Below are positions 44,766 through 53,822 of a stretch of DNA of 64,000 nt, in pieces. The stretch is from Scytonema tolypothrichoides VB-61278. Its GTDB lineage: Bacteria; Cyanobacteriota; Cyanobacteriia; Cyanobacteriales; Nostocaceae. The first letter of the stretch is position 1; the number at the start of each line of letters is the position of its first letter. The DNA lies in the NCBI RefSeq assembly GCF_000828085.3, contig NZ_JXCA02000024.1, forward strand, positions 1 to 64,000, written 5' to 3'. The notes below the pieces were generated by a model. The model was given only the letters and a program-made list of their open reading frames with translations. It did not search any database and was not told the origin of the DNA. Position numbers and translations under genes: made by a program.

Positions 44766-45003
44766 CCATCACAACCCCCTCTGCAATTATTAAGTCATTT
44801 GTAGAAAACTTGTTAATTTTTTTTTAGTAACATCTGAAAATTGGTCTGTCAATACTAATCCAGAAAGTTTTAATGCTTTTAAAATAAAGATTGTGTTAAG
44901 TCTTAATACATAAAAAGAAAATGCCCACTAGTGGGCTAGGTGTGAACTAGCTTCTAGCAGGACTTCCCCCTAATTGAGTTAGCGAATAGGAGGCTACTGT
45001 ATT

Positions 45004-45471
45004 GTGTTGAGTATTACAAAAGATTATCATCCGAAAAACGATAGAGATATTTTTCAGTATTTAGAGGGATTAAAAGTACTTGTAGTTGATGACGACCCAG
45101 ATACCCGTTGCTTAATGACTTTCATTCTTGAAGATTATGGTATTCGAGTGATGACGGCTGCATCTGCCCTAGAAGCTTTAGAGGTCATCAAGCAATTTCA
45201 ACCAGATATTTTGGTTAGTGACATCGCTATGCCATACGTAGATGGCTATTCTCTCATTCGCACAATTAGAAGTAACTACTCTTGGGACAATAGCATTCCT
45301 GCTATTGCTATAACGGCTGTAGGTACTGAAGAAGGACATGACTTGGCATTCAAATCTGGATTTCAAGCTTATCTCATTAAGCCAATTGAGCCAGATGATT
45401 TGGCCGAACTAATTGTATCTCTTCATTTAGAGGAAATGCATTTAGAGGAAAAGCGATCCCAAAACTGCTAA
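45004..45471 (+). CDS. Stand-alone response regulator receiver protein
   Basis: 155 residues, GTG start with AGGAGG about 10 nt upstream. Receiver domain: VLVVDDDPDTR (acidic pocket, 25-35), phosphorylation site VSDIAMPYVDGY (Asp73), AITAV with Thr104, and the conserved Lys126 in LIKPIEPDDL. There is no output domain after about residue 140, so it acts as a CheY-like phospho-relay. No histidine kinase gene is adjacent. Confidence 0.92.
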   Translation: MLSITKDYHPKNDRDIFQYLEGLKVLVVDDDPDTRCLMTFILEDYGIRVMTAASALEALEVIKQFQPDILVSDIAMPYVDGYSLIRTIRSNYSWDNSIPAIAITAVGTEEGHDLAFKSGFQAYLIKPIEPDDLAELIVSLHLEEMHLEEKRSQNC

Positions 45472-45555
45472 CGCTTCCCCATTGCTACTATATGGACAGG
45501 CAGTATTATTGTTAGTGCGATACCACGCTGACGCATCAGCACAAAACTAACAGCA

Positions 45556-45855
45556 TCATAAAGAGACTGCTTCCAATCCAGCCGCCTTCATCCAATCGTC
45601 TACACTCTCTGTAGCATAAAGTGTGGATAATGTTTCCTTGAAGATTTTTATCAACAATTTCGCATGACGCAGCCTTTTTTGATTCCCATCCAAAATAATC
45701 AATTGTCCTCCTGGTTTGAGGAGGCGAAAACATTCTCGCAAATGTCGCCAATCTATGGTTTTATAAAACTGTAGTTTGTTCTCTCCAATCAGGAGGCGAA
45801 GGATCGATTTTAACAAAAGCTGCCCTATTGGGTTCTGAATTGTTGACACAGTCAC
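45556..45855 (-). pseudogene. Truncated SAM-dependent methyltransferase
   Basis: 99 residues reading HLRECFRLLKPGGQLIILDGNQKRLRHAKLL and VDDWMKAAGLEAVSL, the second half of a class I methyltransferase (post-SAM-motif strand and C-terminal helix). The N-terminal half with the SAM-binding glycine motif is absent, and upstream DNA in this frame does not contain it. It could be translated from GTG 45855 or 45849 but would not bind SAM. Judged a gene remnant. Confidence 0.65.
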
Positions 45856-45977
45856 CTCTTTTCATCATTTACAGCTTTTTTCAGTTCATTAAACCACATA
45901 TTAGATAATACACATTAACCCGCCCATAACTTGATCGACTCTTAGGAAGAATTTACACCAAAATCCTAGTACATAGC

Positions 45978-46286
45978 ATGAAATTAAACTATCAAAATAA
46001 CAATATTTTTACTTTTGTAAAAGTTCTATCCACAATTCTCATAGCAAGTGCTATTGGATTAGAATTATGGAATATTTATGCAGTTTTAACTCACACTAAA
46101 GTACCAAGCAGCCTGAATCCAATTTTTTGGATTGAGCGTTTTGCAGTCACAATCCATTTCCTTGAAGCAGTTGTAGCAGCTTTTTATGCATCTTCAAGAA
46201 AAAAGATACCATTCAAATATGGTATTTACACTTTTTTTGTAGGCACAATTGGTTTATTTGAATTGTTTCAAAAAGAAGATGACTAA
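45978..46286 (+). CDS. Small membrane protein of unknown function
   Basis: 102 residues with three hydrophobic segments: FTFVKVLSTILIASAIGLELW (11-31), RFAVTIHFLEAVVAAFYA (54-71) and YGIYTFFVGTIGLFELF (80-97). A basic stretch SSRKKIPFK separates the last two. It resembles small cyanobacterial membrane proteins of unknown role. Divergent from the methyltransferase remnant. No informative neighbours. Confidence 0.6.
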   Translation: MKLNYQNNNIFTFVKVLSTILIASAIGLELWNIYAVLTHTKVPSSLNPIFWIERFAVTIHFLEAVVAAFYASSRKKIPFKYGIYTFFVGTIGLFELFQKEDD

Positions 46287-46454
46287 TAGTTATTGATAAA
46301 AAAAGCTTACACATAGCACAATACGCTTGGTGGTCAGACTAAAATTCCTATTAGCAATGTGAAAGTGCGTGCTACGTCTCTACACAGATCAGATGACTTC
46401 TAAAAAAAGTCGGGAATCTTGTTGTTAACAAATAATTTAAGACTGCTATAGAAC

Positions 46455-47720
46455 TTATTTCAACTCCTTGGCTGGTGGTATAATACCAAACTTATTTAAA
46501 CCCTTATCGAGTTCCCTAAGTAACTTAAAGTCCTCCTGTGGCAAAGAATCACTGCTACTGCTGAACCCTTTACCAGAAGACTTTTCCAAAAAGGAGAATG
46601 CTTGTCGAAACTGATGCGGCTGTGCTTGAATTGGTGAGTCAAAATGACAGGGAATAATCCACCCAAAGTCCCAACTCGCTACCTTATCAGCCCAATCTAT
46701 AGTTTCCTTTGGTGCGCGGTTGAGAATGAGAGTTTGTAAAATTGGTGCGACAAACAAACGACTATTTCCTCGCAGTGCATCGAATGAGGACTTCCAATTT
46801 GAGTTCCATTTGAAGGGAAACAACCCAAAGTAAGCTTTCTTAGAACGTTGCGGTGCTTTGAAGGCATTACCAAATACATCACCCCATGCAATAATCTCTA
46901 CCATACTTGGTCGGAAGTACACAGCAAACAACGAAATACGTTGCCATCCTTTACGGCGATTTGCTGGATTATCTTCAACTATGTCAGACGCTTTGTCTTT
47001 GGCGTGAAACAGCAAGGGGTATGGATCTAATTGAACGATCGCTGGTGGTTCTTCTGGTACAGAAACGACTGAATCTGTGACGAGTAAGGTGTGCGATCGC
47101 CTGTGAAAAAACGCAACTTCCGAAAATCGACCCGGTCCAAGCTCTATAGGATCCAGTATTGCATAGTCAAATTGATCAGCAAAGGGAGTTTGCCTGCTGT
47201 CTTCTGGGAGAACCTGAGTACGTTTAGGGGGTAAGCCTAACCAACTAAGTGGAAGATTCAGCGGAAAACTCCACTGCTTAGGAGTAACAAAAACCTGTGC
47301 ATTCGGGAAGCATCTCGCAAACGGACCAACAAAGACTTTGTGTTCTAAACCAGAGATAGTTGGCAGAATGATATACTTTACCTCGCCGTGTTCTGCGACT
47401 AACTCATTGACAAGGCGAATACACTCGGTCGTCGGTGCGACAGGTGCATAGACAAGCAAACCACCTTCATTTAACTTAACAACCGTCATGCGAATCGGCA
47501 CGACAACATAGAAAATGCCCTGAAGCTGGTCAAAAGTCCAAATTGTATCCTTGACTACTTCTTTGCGAATTGTCCGCCGTTTGCCAAAAGGGTAAAGTGG
47601 CAAAGCAAACCAGAAAGACCATGAAAAGTCCCTTGAATGAGTCTCTTGTCCTTGCGTTACCTGCGCATTCTTCTTAGTTTGAGCCACTTTATGCCCTCGA
47701 ACCACGTCTATGATGCTCAA
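46455..47720 (-). CDS. DUF4336 protein (metallo-beta-lactamase-like fold, non-canonical)
   Basis: 421 residues. IWTFDQLQGIFYVVVPIRMTVVKLNEGGLLVYAPVAPTTE, VKYIILPTISGLEHKVFVGPFARCFPNAQVFVTPKQWSFP, and HTLLVTDSVV fit the DUF4336 family, whose fold recalls metallo-beta-lactamases but lacks the HxHxDH motif. Function is unknown. It has a TTG start and no ATG nearby, so the N-terminal 25 residues are uncertain. A heptamer tandem array lies immediately upstream. Confidence 0.82.
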   Translation of the reverse strand: MSIIDVVRGHKVAQTKKNAQVTQGQETHSRDFSWSFWFALPLYPFGKRRTIRKEVVKDTIWTFDQLQGIFYVVVPIRMTVVKLNEGGLLVYAPVAPTTECIRLVNELVAEHGEVKYIILPTISGLEHKVFVGPFARCFPNAQVFVTPKQWSFPLNLPLSWLGLPPKRTQVLPEDSRQTPFADQFDYAILDPIELGPGRFSEVAFFHRRSHTLLVTDSVVSVPEEPPAIVQLDPYPLLFHAKDKASDIVEDNPANRRKGWQRISLFAVYFRPSMVEIIAWGDVFGNAFKAPQRSKKAYFGLFPFKWNSNWKSSFDALRGNSRLFVAPILQTLILNRAPKETIDWADKVASWDFGWIIPCHFDSPIQAQPHQFRQAFSFLEKSSGKGFSSSSDSLPQEDFKLLRELDKGLNKFGIIPPAKELK

Positions 47721-47723
47721 ATC

Positions 47724-47828
47724 AGTTATCAGTTATCAGTTATCAGTTACCAGTTTTCACTGTTTACTGTTCACTGTTTACTGTTCACTGTTCACTGTTC
47801 ACTGTTTACTGTTCACTGTTCATTGTTG
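47724..47828. repeat. Two heptanucleotide tandem arrays (CAGTTAT)n and (TTCACTG)n
   Basis: Four copies of a CAGTTAT-like unit run straight into about ten copies of a TTCACTG/TTTACTG unit, 105 bp in all. Both units are 7 bases long, the size of the short tandemly repeated sequences (STRR) known from heterocystous cyanobacteria. It lies directly in front of the DUF4336 gene and may affect its promoter. Confidence 0.88.
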
Positions 47829-47864
47829 AGCATATAAACTATCTTGCGAGATTTCTTGAACATT

Positions 47865-48845
47865 TTATCGAGTTTGAAAAATATTTTGCACCATTTTTTT
47901 GTCTGTACTCGCCGCCGCTTGATCCAACTCTGCTATTTCACCAGAATTTAGTTCCCAACCCAAAGCACCAATATTCTCTTTTGCCTGTTCCACACTCTTC
48001 GCGCCAGGAATAGGAATAGATCCTTTACAAAGACACCAATTTATGCTTACCTGTGACATAGTTTTGTTTCTAGATTTCGCCACCTCTCGTAAGCTTGCCA
48101 AAAGTGGACGGATTCCTGGTAACATTTGCCTAAACAGCAAACCTCGAATGCCCTTTGGAAAAGGACCTTTTTCAGAGTATTTTCCTGTCAACAGCCCCAA
48201 TGCAAGAGGACTATAGGCAATGAGTTTGATTCCAAGCTGATCACAAACATCTTTCAGTCCCAATTCGGTAACGGGATATGTAGACAGCAGCGAGTACTGA
48301 ACTTGCAGAGTCGCGATTGGAATTCCTCGTTCAGAAAATCTTTGATGTACGCGTTTGAGGCGTTTTGGTCCATAATTGGATAAGCCCACACCCTTGACAA
48401 GTCCTTGCTCATAAAGGTCAGCGAGACCATCCAAAAGTCCTCCCTCTTGCCAAGGAGCATAATTGGCTGTAGACCAGTGCATTTGTACCAAATCCACATT
48501 TTTTCCTAGCCGCTTGGCAGATGACTTGCAAGCCGACACCATTGATTGGCGTGTCCATCTCCACGGATAAGCAGCAAGCTTGGTTGCAATGCAAATATTT
48601 TCTTTGCCTGAACCGAGATATTCTCTAGAAAATCGTCCTAGGAGTGACTCGCTTCGTCCATTTAATTTCCCAGTTCCGTAAGAATCACCCGTATCAAATA
48701 AAGTCACACCGTTGTTCACACAAAGGTTGAAGACGGCTTGCAACTCGTCATCCATGCTTTCGTCATATCCCCAAAGCAGTCGGTTACCCCATGCCCAAGT
48801 TCCGCAGCCCATGCGAGTGAGTGAGAGTTCTTGACAAATTTGCAT
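47865..48845 (-). CDS. Aldo/keto reductase
   Basis: 326 residues. TIM-barrel NAD(P)H-dependent oxidoreductase with the catalytic tetrad visible: Asp51 and Tyr56 in DTGDSYG, Lys89 in IATKLAAYP, His123 in VQMHWSTANY. Further motifs include GLSNYGPKRLKRV, YSPLALGLLTGKYS and SIPIPGAKSVEQAKEN, the usual cofactor region. It reduces an aldehyde or ketone, substrate unknown. The 3' neighbour is the heptamer array. Confidence 0.93.
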   Translation of the reverse strand: MQICQELSLTRMGCGTWAWGNRLLWGYDESMDDELQAVFNLCVNNGVTLFDTGDSYGTGKLNGRSESLLGRFSREYLGSGKENICIATKLAAYPWRWTRQSMVSACKSSAKRLGKNVDLVQMHWSTANYAPWQEGGLLDGLADLYEQGLVKGVGLSNYGPKRLKRVHQRFSERGIPIATLQVQYSLLSTYPVTELGLKDVCDQLGIKLIAYSPLALGLLTGKYSEKGPFPKGIRGLLFRQMLPGIRPLLASLREVAKSRNKTMSQVSINWCLCKGSIPIPGAKSVEQAKENIGALGWELNSGEIAELDQAAASTDKKMVQNIFQTR

Positions 48846-48880
48846 TTTTACTATCCTTGCTGAGCTAATCTCCGGTGTAC

Positions 48881-49666
48881 TTATTTGCTAGATTTGCCTG
48901 ATTGTTTAGCAAGAAAAAGACTGGTACTGTAAAGTAAACTAACCATACCATGCTCATCACAAAACTGTGCGTGCAATTGTTGCAAGTCAAAGATAAGTTG
49001 TTGGAGTACTTCTCCAGAACGTGGTATGATCGAATGACTCTTTGTTAAACCAATAAGTCTAGTTAAATCGACATCTTGTGTGTACGTAAACACACACTGT
49101 TTGATATCAATGAGGTGATAACTAGCTAAGGATTCCACTGTGGTACGATGCTTGTCATCTTGAGGATAATTTGATGCTGTTTGTATCAACTGAATGTAAT
49201 GTCCTGTAAATTTGTCATTCTTATCCCAGTTATTCCAAACTGCAGCAACTCTTCCTGACGGTTTCAAAATGCGATTAAATTCCAAAAGAGTTGGTTCTGG
49301 ATTGAACCAGTGGAAAGATTGAAAGCACGTGACTAAGTCCACTGAAGCATCGTGTAAACCTGTCGCTTCGGCTGTTCCTTCCCGAAACTCCACTAGAGGA
49401 TGGGGTGCAGCTGCTTGTCTCATGTCGGCGTTGGGTTCAATTGCTAAAACACGCACTCCCCGTTCCGCAAGAAGCCGCGAGGAAATCCCTGTTCCAGCGC
49501 CCACGTCTGCTGCTACTATTGGGGACTGTGTTTCCATTCCCTCTAGGATGACATCAATTGCTGCTGCTGGATAGCTTGGTCGATACTTTGCATAATCTGG
49601 CGCGCGATGGCAAAATCTCCTGAGTGGATTCCTCGCGTACGGCGGCGTTTCTTCTAAATCAGACAT
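48881..49666 (-). CDS. Class I SAM-dependent methyltransferase
   Basis: About 261 residues from ATG 49666; a TTG start at 49696 would overlap the upstream gene by 4 nt. SAM site AADVGAGTGISSRLLAERG, VLAIEPNADMRQAA, VDLVTCFQSFHWFNPEPTLLEFNRIL and LKPSGRVAAVWNNWD are those of the Methyltransf_11 group. The substrate is unknown. The 35-residue N-terminal lead (PLRRFCHRAPDYAKYRPSYP) is typical of a widespread subgroup. Confidence 0.9.
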   Translation of the reverse strand: MSDLEETPPYARNPLRRFCHRAPDYAKYRPSYPAAAIDVILEGMETQSPIVAADVGAGTGISSRLLAERGVRVLAIEPNADMRQAAAPHPLVEFREGTAEATGLHDASVDLVTCFQSFHWFNPEPTLLEFNRILKPSGRVAAVWNNWDKNDKFTGHYIQLIQTASNYPQDDKHRTTVESLASYHLIDIKQCVFTYTQDVDLTRLIGLTKSHSIIPRSGEVLQQLIFDLQQLHAQFCDEHGMVSLLYSTSLFLAKQSGKSSK

Positions 49667-49692
49667 AACCCTTAAAATGTGGTGGACAATAG

Positions 49693-49971
49693 TCAACTAG
49701 GATGCAACTTGGGTTGACGCCACAAGGTTATCTTTAACTCCTCGCAATAGCATCCCAAGCCTTGAGTTTCTATTTCGTGATTGTATATCCAATCAAAAAT
49801 TCGCCGTGCTTTGGCAATAGCAACATTTGTTGAAGGATAAATACGGGGGCTAGGACAAAAAACTTCTCCATTAATATGGATTGCAGCAATCTGCCAATAA
49901 TCGCTGCCCTCACCTTCTGGGATAATTTCTAAAAACCCGTCTTTGAAAGGTTCAATAATTCCCATATTCAT
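49693..49971 (-). CDS. Small protein of unknown function
   Basis: 92 residues: FKDGFLEIIPEGEGSDYWQIAAIHINGEVFCPSPRIYPSTNVAIAKARRIFDWI, with mixed alpha/beta appearance and several Cys (CPSP, CYCEEL). No family is recognised. Its stop overlaps a TTG just upstream of the methyltransferase gene, so the two are probably co-transcribed. Confidence 0.65.
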   Translation of the reverse strand: MNMGIIEPFKDGFLEIIPEGEGSDYWQIAAIHINGEVFCPSPRIYPSTNVAIAKARRIFDWIYNHEIETQGLGCYCEELKITLWRQPKLHPS

Positions 49972-50006
49972 TCAATCTTTACATCAATTCACTTTACAAA
50001 CAGCCT

Positions 50007-51473
50007 CTAAGATCTCAGTATTTGAAAATACCCAATCAAGCTGTTTCTCTCTTTAGTTGAGATAAGCGGAAGCAGCAGCAACACAAAAGATAGGTAACGG
50101 ACTGTTTCATTCACTGTACTCAAAATCAGAACAGCAATTGATATAATCAACCAGCCAAAAGCTACTGTGTAATTTGGACTACCTATTTCTTTTGCTATAT
50201 ATATATGAATGACTATGTAACTAGCTATTGCAGCTATTTCTGCCCAGCCATAACCAACCATCCCTAAGTACGGTACAAGTAAAAACGCACTTCCGGCAAA
50301 AAGTACTATGTGTGCTGTATGAAACCAGGTGACCAGAAGATTTTTACCCAAGAGATAGAGGACTGACGAATGTAAGTTGAAGATAGAATTAGAAATATAG
50401 CCAATTGAAATCAACGGAAAAACTTGCAGCAGTGGAGTCCAATCTTTGCCAAAAACGACTGGTAATACAACAGGCGCTACTATTGCAAACGCAGCCATTG
50501 GCAAACCAACAGCTAGTGCTTGTAGACGCATTCCCTCTTCAATACTCTTGCGTAGGCGAAATGGATCATTCTCCAATTTAGCAAGCGCCGCCATAGCCAA
50601 ACGCCAGGTGACAGACTTTGCAAAAGCCAGCATTTCTGCTAAGCGAATTGCTAAAGCGATAAAACCAACAGCTTCAACCCCAGCAAAACGTCCTACAATA
50701 ACTGGATTGACGAGCGATCGCAATTGCCAAATCCAAGTTGAACTTGAGTAACTTAAACCATACACCAACATTTCCCGAATTAAACTCGGCTTCCAGCATA
50801 AGCGTGGGCGTAGATCAGTGCTGAAGATAGTGAGTAAAACCATAGTGATTTGCTGCAACCACAAACCACCAGCAGGTGCCCAAGCACCAGCCCCTCGATT
50901 TGCTAGGGGTAAAGCTGCGACATAATAGCTAACTTGGCTAATTAACTCGATATAAGCAATACGCTGAAAATTTAAGTCTCGATCCAGTTTGATTGTCAAA
51001 GGCAGATTTAACAGCGAAATAGGTAACGTTAAACCCAAAGTTGCCAAAAGTGGTGCGGATTCTGGAACTTTCAGCATTTCGGCAATAATGTGTTGCCCAA
51101 ATACAAGAGTGAGTGTAAAGACACTGCTAATACATAGCAACAAAGTAAAAACTTGGTCATAATCCTGTTTATCTGGGTTAGAGGTTTTACGTAGTAAATA
51201 AACATCCAAGCCCCATATACCCAAACCACCAAGAAAACTCACTATTCCATAACTCATTCCATAAAGTCCATACTCCCTCGGTCCAATAACTTTAGTGATG
51301 AATAATACGCCAATTAAACTGAGTAAGATACCCAAAGCTTGACGTATAACCATCAAGGCTCCACCCTTGATAACTTTACTACGAAGTCCCACAACAACTC
51401 CAAAAATAAATAAGTTGGACTTTTCTTTTGCAAAGAATTCAATTTTCAAGTTATCTTGAAAAGATGAATTCAA
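50007..51473 (-). CDS. wzx: Polysaccharide flippase, Wzx-like (MATE/PST superfamily)
   Basis: 488 residues with about 12-14 hydrophobic segments over its whole length. Features: GALMVIRQALGILLSLIGVLFITKVIGPREYGLYGMSYGIVSFLGGLGIWGLDVYL at the N-terminus, the pattern of O-antigen repeat-unit flippases. It moves lipid-linked repeat units across the cytoplasmic membrane for the polymerase. The first 30 residues are uncertain; a GTG within VVVGLRSK may be the real start. It begins the - strand polysaccharide locus downstream of two GT2 genes. Confidence 0.88.
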   Translation of the reverse strand: MNSSFQDNLKIEFFAKEKSNLFIFGVVVGLRSKVIKGGALMVIRQALGILLSLIGVLFITKVIGPREYGLYGMSYGIVSFLGGLGIWGLDVYLLRKTSNPDKQDYDQVFTLLLCISSVFTLTLVFGQHIIAEMLKVPESAPLLATLGLTLPISLLNLPLTIKLDRDLNFQRIAYIELISQVSYYVAALPLANRGAGAWAPAGGLWLQQITMVLLTIFSTDLRPRLCWKPSLIREMLVYGLSYSSSTWIWQLRSLVNPVIVGRFAGVEAVGFIALAIRLAEMLAFAKSVTWRLAMAALAKLENDPFRLRKSIEEGMRLQALAVGLPMAAFAIVAPVVLPVVFGKDWTPLLQVFPLISIGYISNSIFNLHSSVLYLLGKNLLVTWFHTAHIVLFAGSAFLLVPYLGMVGYGWAEIAAIASYIVIHIYIAKEIGSPNYTVAFGWLIISIAVLILSTVNETVRYLSFVLLLLPLISTKERNSLIGYFQILRS

Positions 51474-51538
51474 GGGTTATTTCGTTAACTCGAAAAATAG
51501 TTGGACAATTTTCTTGCCAATCCTGAATTCTTTCTTCT

Positions 51539-52498
51539 TTATGTTGCACGAGCAAACAAACCTCGGCGTACGCTGCGATTGAAAGACCGGATTTTCTCGT
51601 AACCATCAGGTCCAAGCAATCTCATGACTGCGATCGCTATATTTAAGCGAGTAAACCACGGTTTCAAAATCAGTTGAGGATACATTGCAAATGCTTGCTG
51701 AGTGTAATGAAAAGCTTGTTTATAATCTTTCGTATCAATGGCTCTCCATGCTAAAAAAACATACAATCGACCATAACTCCTCGGTCTGAGGTATAAAATA
51801 TCTGTGGGTAAAGAACGATAGGTTTTCTCAATTAACTGGCGAAAACCTCTTAACATTGATTCGCAATCTTTTGATTTGTTGTTTGGGTGCTGGCGATACC
51901 TCACTAAAGGTTCTTTGACCACTCCATAGTGATAGCGAGTGGCAATACGTATCCACATATCTACATCTTCAATATAACTCTCCCGGTCAAACAAACCCAA
52001 GGTGTCGAAACAAGAACGACGTACCATCGGTGAACTTCCACAGCAAACAGGACTGTCACATGATTCTACAACTTTCTTGTAGACATCACCCTCTGTATCG
52101 TTCCTCATAACTAAACCCGTGGGCTTGCTATTCTCATCTATAAAAGCTGTCCAACAGTCTACCAAACCCACCAAGGGATTATTATCTAAGCATTGGGCTT
52201 GTTTTTCTAATTTAGTTGGTTCCCAAATATCATCAGCATCTAAAAAGGCAATATATTCGCCTTTAGACTCAACAATTCCTTTATTTCTTGCTGCAGCGGT
52301 TCCTTGATTTTCTTGAGAAATCAGTCTGATTCGCGAGTCTGTGATTTGAGAAGCCCATTCAACAATTCCATCGGAACTGCCATCATTAATAATCAAAACT
52401 TCAAAATCTGTGAGTGTCTGATTCAGAATACTCTCCACTGTTTCCGGGAGATATTTCATGGCATTATATGCCGGAATAATAACAGTAACTTTGGACAT
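51539..52498 (-). CDS. Family 2 glycosyltransferase (tandem duplicate, copy 1)
   Basis: 319 residues from ATG 52498 (MSKVTVIIPAYNAMKYL). GT-A motifs INDGSSDG, GEYIAFLDADDIWEPTKLEKQ with the DxDD metal site, and IEDVDMWIRIATRYH. About 60% identical by eye to the next gene upstream at 52824-53807, including EYIA-LDADDIWEPTKLEKQ, VRRSCF and VKEPLVRYRQHP. The two are tandem paralogs separated by a repeat-rich spacer. Donor unknown. Confidence 0.9.
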   Translation of the reverse strand: MSKVTVIIPAYNAMKYLPETVESILNQTLTDFEVLIINDGSSDGIVEWASQITDSRIRLISQENQGTAAARNKGIVESKGEYIAFLDADDIWEPTKLEKQAQCLDNNPLVGLVDCWTAFIDENSKPTGLVMRNDTEGDVYKKVVESCDSPVCCGSSPMVRRSCFDTLGLFDRESYIEDVDMWIRIATRYHYGVVKEPLVRYRQHPNNKSKDCESMLRGFRQLIEKTYRSLPTDILYLRPRSYGRLYVFLAWRAIDTKDYKQAFHYTQQAFAMYPQLILKPWFTRLNIAIAVMRLLGPDGYEKIRSFNRSVRRGLFARAT

Positions 52499-52559
52499 AG
52501 TTTTGAACTCTTGGATTGAATAGACTAACTTTTTGGAACGAACCACTGAAACTTTATTT

Positions 52560-52740
52560 TCTCTTTTCTTCTCTTTCTTTTCTTTGCGACGCCAGTCGCC
52601 TCAAGTCGGGAAACCCTTTCAGCAGTCGCCTGGCTGTCGGGAAACCCTCCCGCAGCGCTGCTTCACCCCGGCGCTGGCTCCTCTTTGCGCCTTGGCGGTA
52701 CCCTGCGGGAAGCCGCTCCGCGTCTACGTTTTTTCTTTCT
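52560..52740. repeat. Dispersed GC-rich repeat, copy 2, between the GT2 duplicates
   Basis: Contains GACGCCAGTCGCCTCAAGTC and GCGCTGGCTCCTCTTTGCGC, the reverse complements of modules at 39230-39420, plus two GTCGGGAAACCCT units. It separates the tandem GT2 genes. The frames it opens on the + strand (52516-52769) are judged non-coding. Confidence 0.7.
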
Positions 52741-52823
52741 TATTCACGACTTATCTAAGATTGCTGTAGTAGAGAGATCAGGAGGAAACGTAAGAAATTA
52801 TGCCTCACTCCTTCATCTTCCTA

Positions 52824-53807
52824 CTAACTGTTTCCTACTCCCCATTGTCCATTATTCGTTGATGTTTGTCGCCGCAGTGCTTGGATAAATGTTTTCGCCT
52901 TATCATAGGTTTGATGCCCGAATTTTTTCAAGAGTGTCAAAGCTATGGTTTGGCGGATGAATTCCCAAGAAAAAATAAGTTGTGGACGATGAGCGATCGC
53001 CTGACGATTAAACTGCAACGCTTGCTCATAATCTCTATTATTAATAGCTCTCCAAGCTAAGTACAGATAAATACGACCATATCCTCTTTCTCTTAAAGGT
53101 AGTAAATCTGCGTGAACTGACTCAAAAGCTTTCTCAACAATTGTACGAAAAGCCTCCAAAGTTCCTTGACAATTTGTAGACTTACTACCTGGATGTTGAC
53201 GATAACGAACTAAGGGTTCTTTTATAACTGCAAAACGATATCGCGAAGCAAGGCGAATCCAGATATCTAAATCTTCAAGAAATGGTAATTCTCGGTTAAA
53301 TAACCCAACCGTTTCAAAACAACTGCGACGAATCAAAGGTGTACTATCACAAGCGCATACTGTTTTAAACTGGACAAGCTGCTTCCATACGTCGTCTCCT
53401 TCTGCGTAGGAAACAACAACTCTTCCTGTAGACTTGCCTTGCTGATCTATTAAAACTGTCCACGTATCTACCAAACCGACTGATGGATTTTTTTCTAGAT
53501 ATCGTACTTGCTTTTCCAGTTTGGTTGGCTCCCAAATATCATCAGCATCCAAAAGCGCGATATACTCTCCATTAGCTGCAGAAATTCCTGTGTTACGTGC
53601 TCCAGATGAACCTTGGTTTTGCTGCGAAATCAGTCGAACTCGTGGATCTTTTATTTGAGAAACACAGGGAACAGTTCCATCAGAACTTCCATCATCAACA
53701 ATTAAGACTTCAAAATCTGTGAATGTCTGCTGTAGCACACTCTCCACAGTTTCTTTTAGGTAAGCCATAGCATTGTAAGCTGGAATAATGACAGAAACTT
53801 TTGGCAT
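52824..53807 (-). CDS. Family 2 glycosyltransferase (tandem duplicate, copy 2)
   Basis: 327 residues: MPKVSVIIPAYNAMAYL, VDDGSSDGTV, GEYIALLDADDIWEPTKLEKQ, LEDLDIWIRLASRYR. Close paralog of the GT2 at 51539-52498. Its last 15 residues (STNNGQWGVGNS) are Asn/Gly-rich and coded by low-complexity DNA next to the repeat, so the natural C-terminus may have been replaced. Donor unknown. The GT4 gene upstream ends 15 bp away. Confidence 0.9.
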   Translation of the reverse strand: MPKVSVIIPAYNAMAYLKETVESVLQQTFTDFEVLIVDDGSSDGTVPCVSQIKDPRVRLISQQNQGSSGARNTGISAANGEYIALLDADDIWEPTKLEKQVRYLEKNPSVGLVDTWTVLIDQQGKSTGRVVVSYAEGDDVWKQLVQFKTVCACDSTPLIRRSCFETVGLFNRELPFLEDLDIWIRLASRYRFAVIKEPLVRYRQHPGSKSTNCQGTLEAFRTIVEKAFESVHADLLPLRERGYGRIYLYLAWRAINNRDYEQALQFNRQAIAHRPQLIFSWEFIRQTIALTLLKKFGHQTYDKAKTFIQALRRQTSTNNGQWGVGNS

Positions 53808-53822
53808 ATGACCCTCTTGTAT

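Noticed and set aside
47724-47828. Possible CRISPR array
   Set aside because: The units are 7-mers joined head to tail with no spacers, and no cas gene is nearby. It is a tandem heptamer array.
52516-52888. Several + strand ORFs between the GT2 duplicates
   Set aside because: All are translations of the dispersed GC-rich repeat, with Arg/Ser/Pro-rich low-complexity product and no conserved motif.
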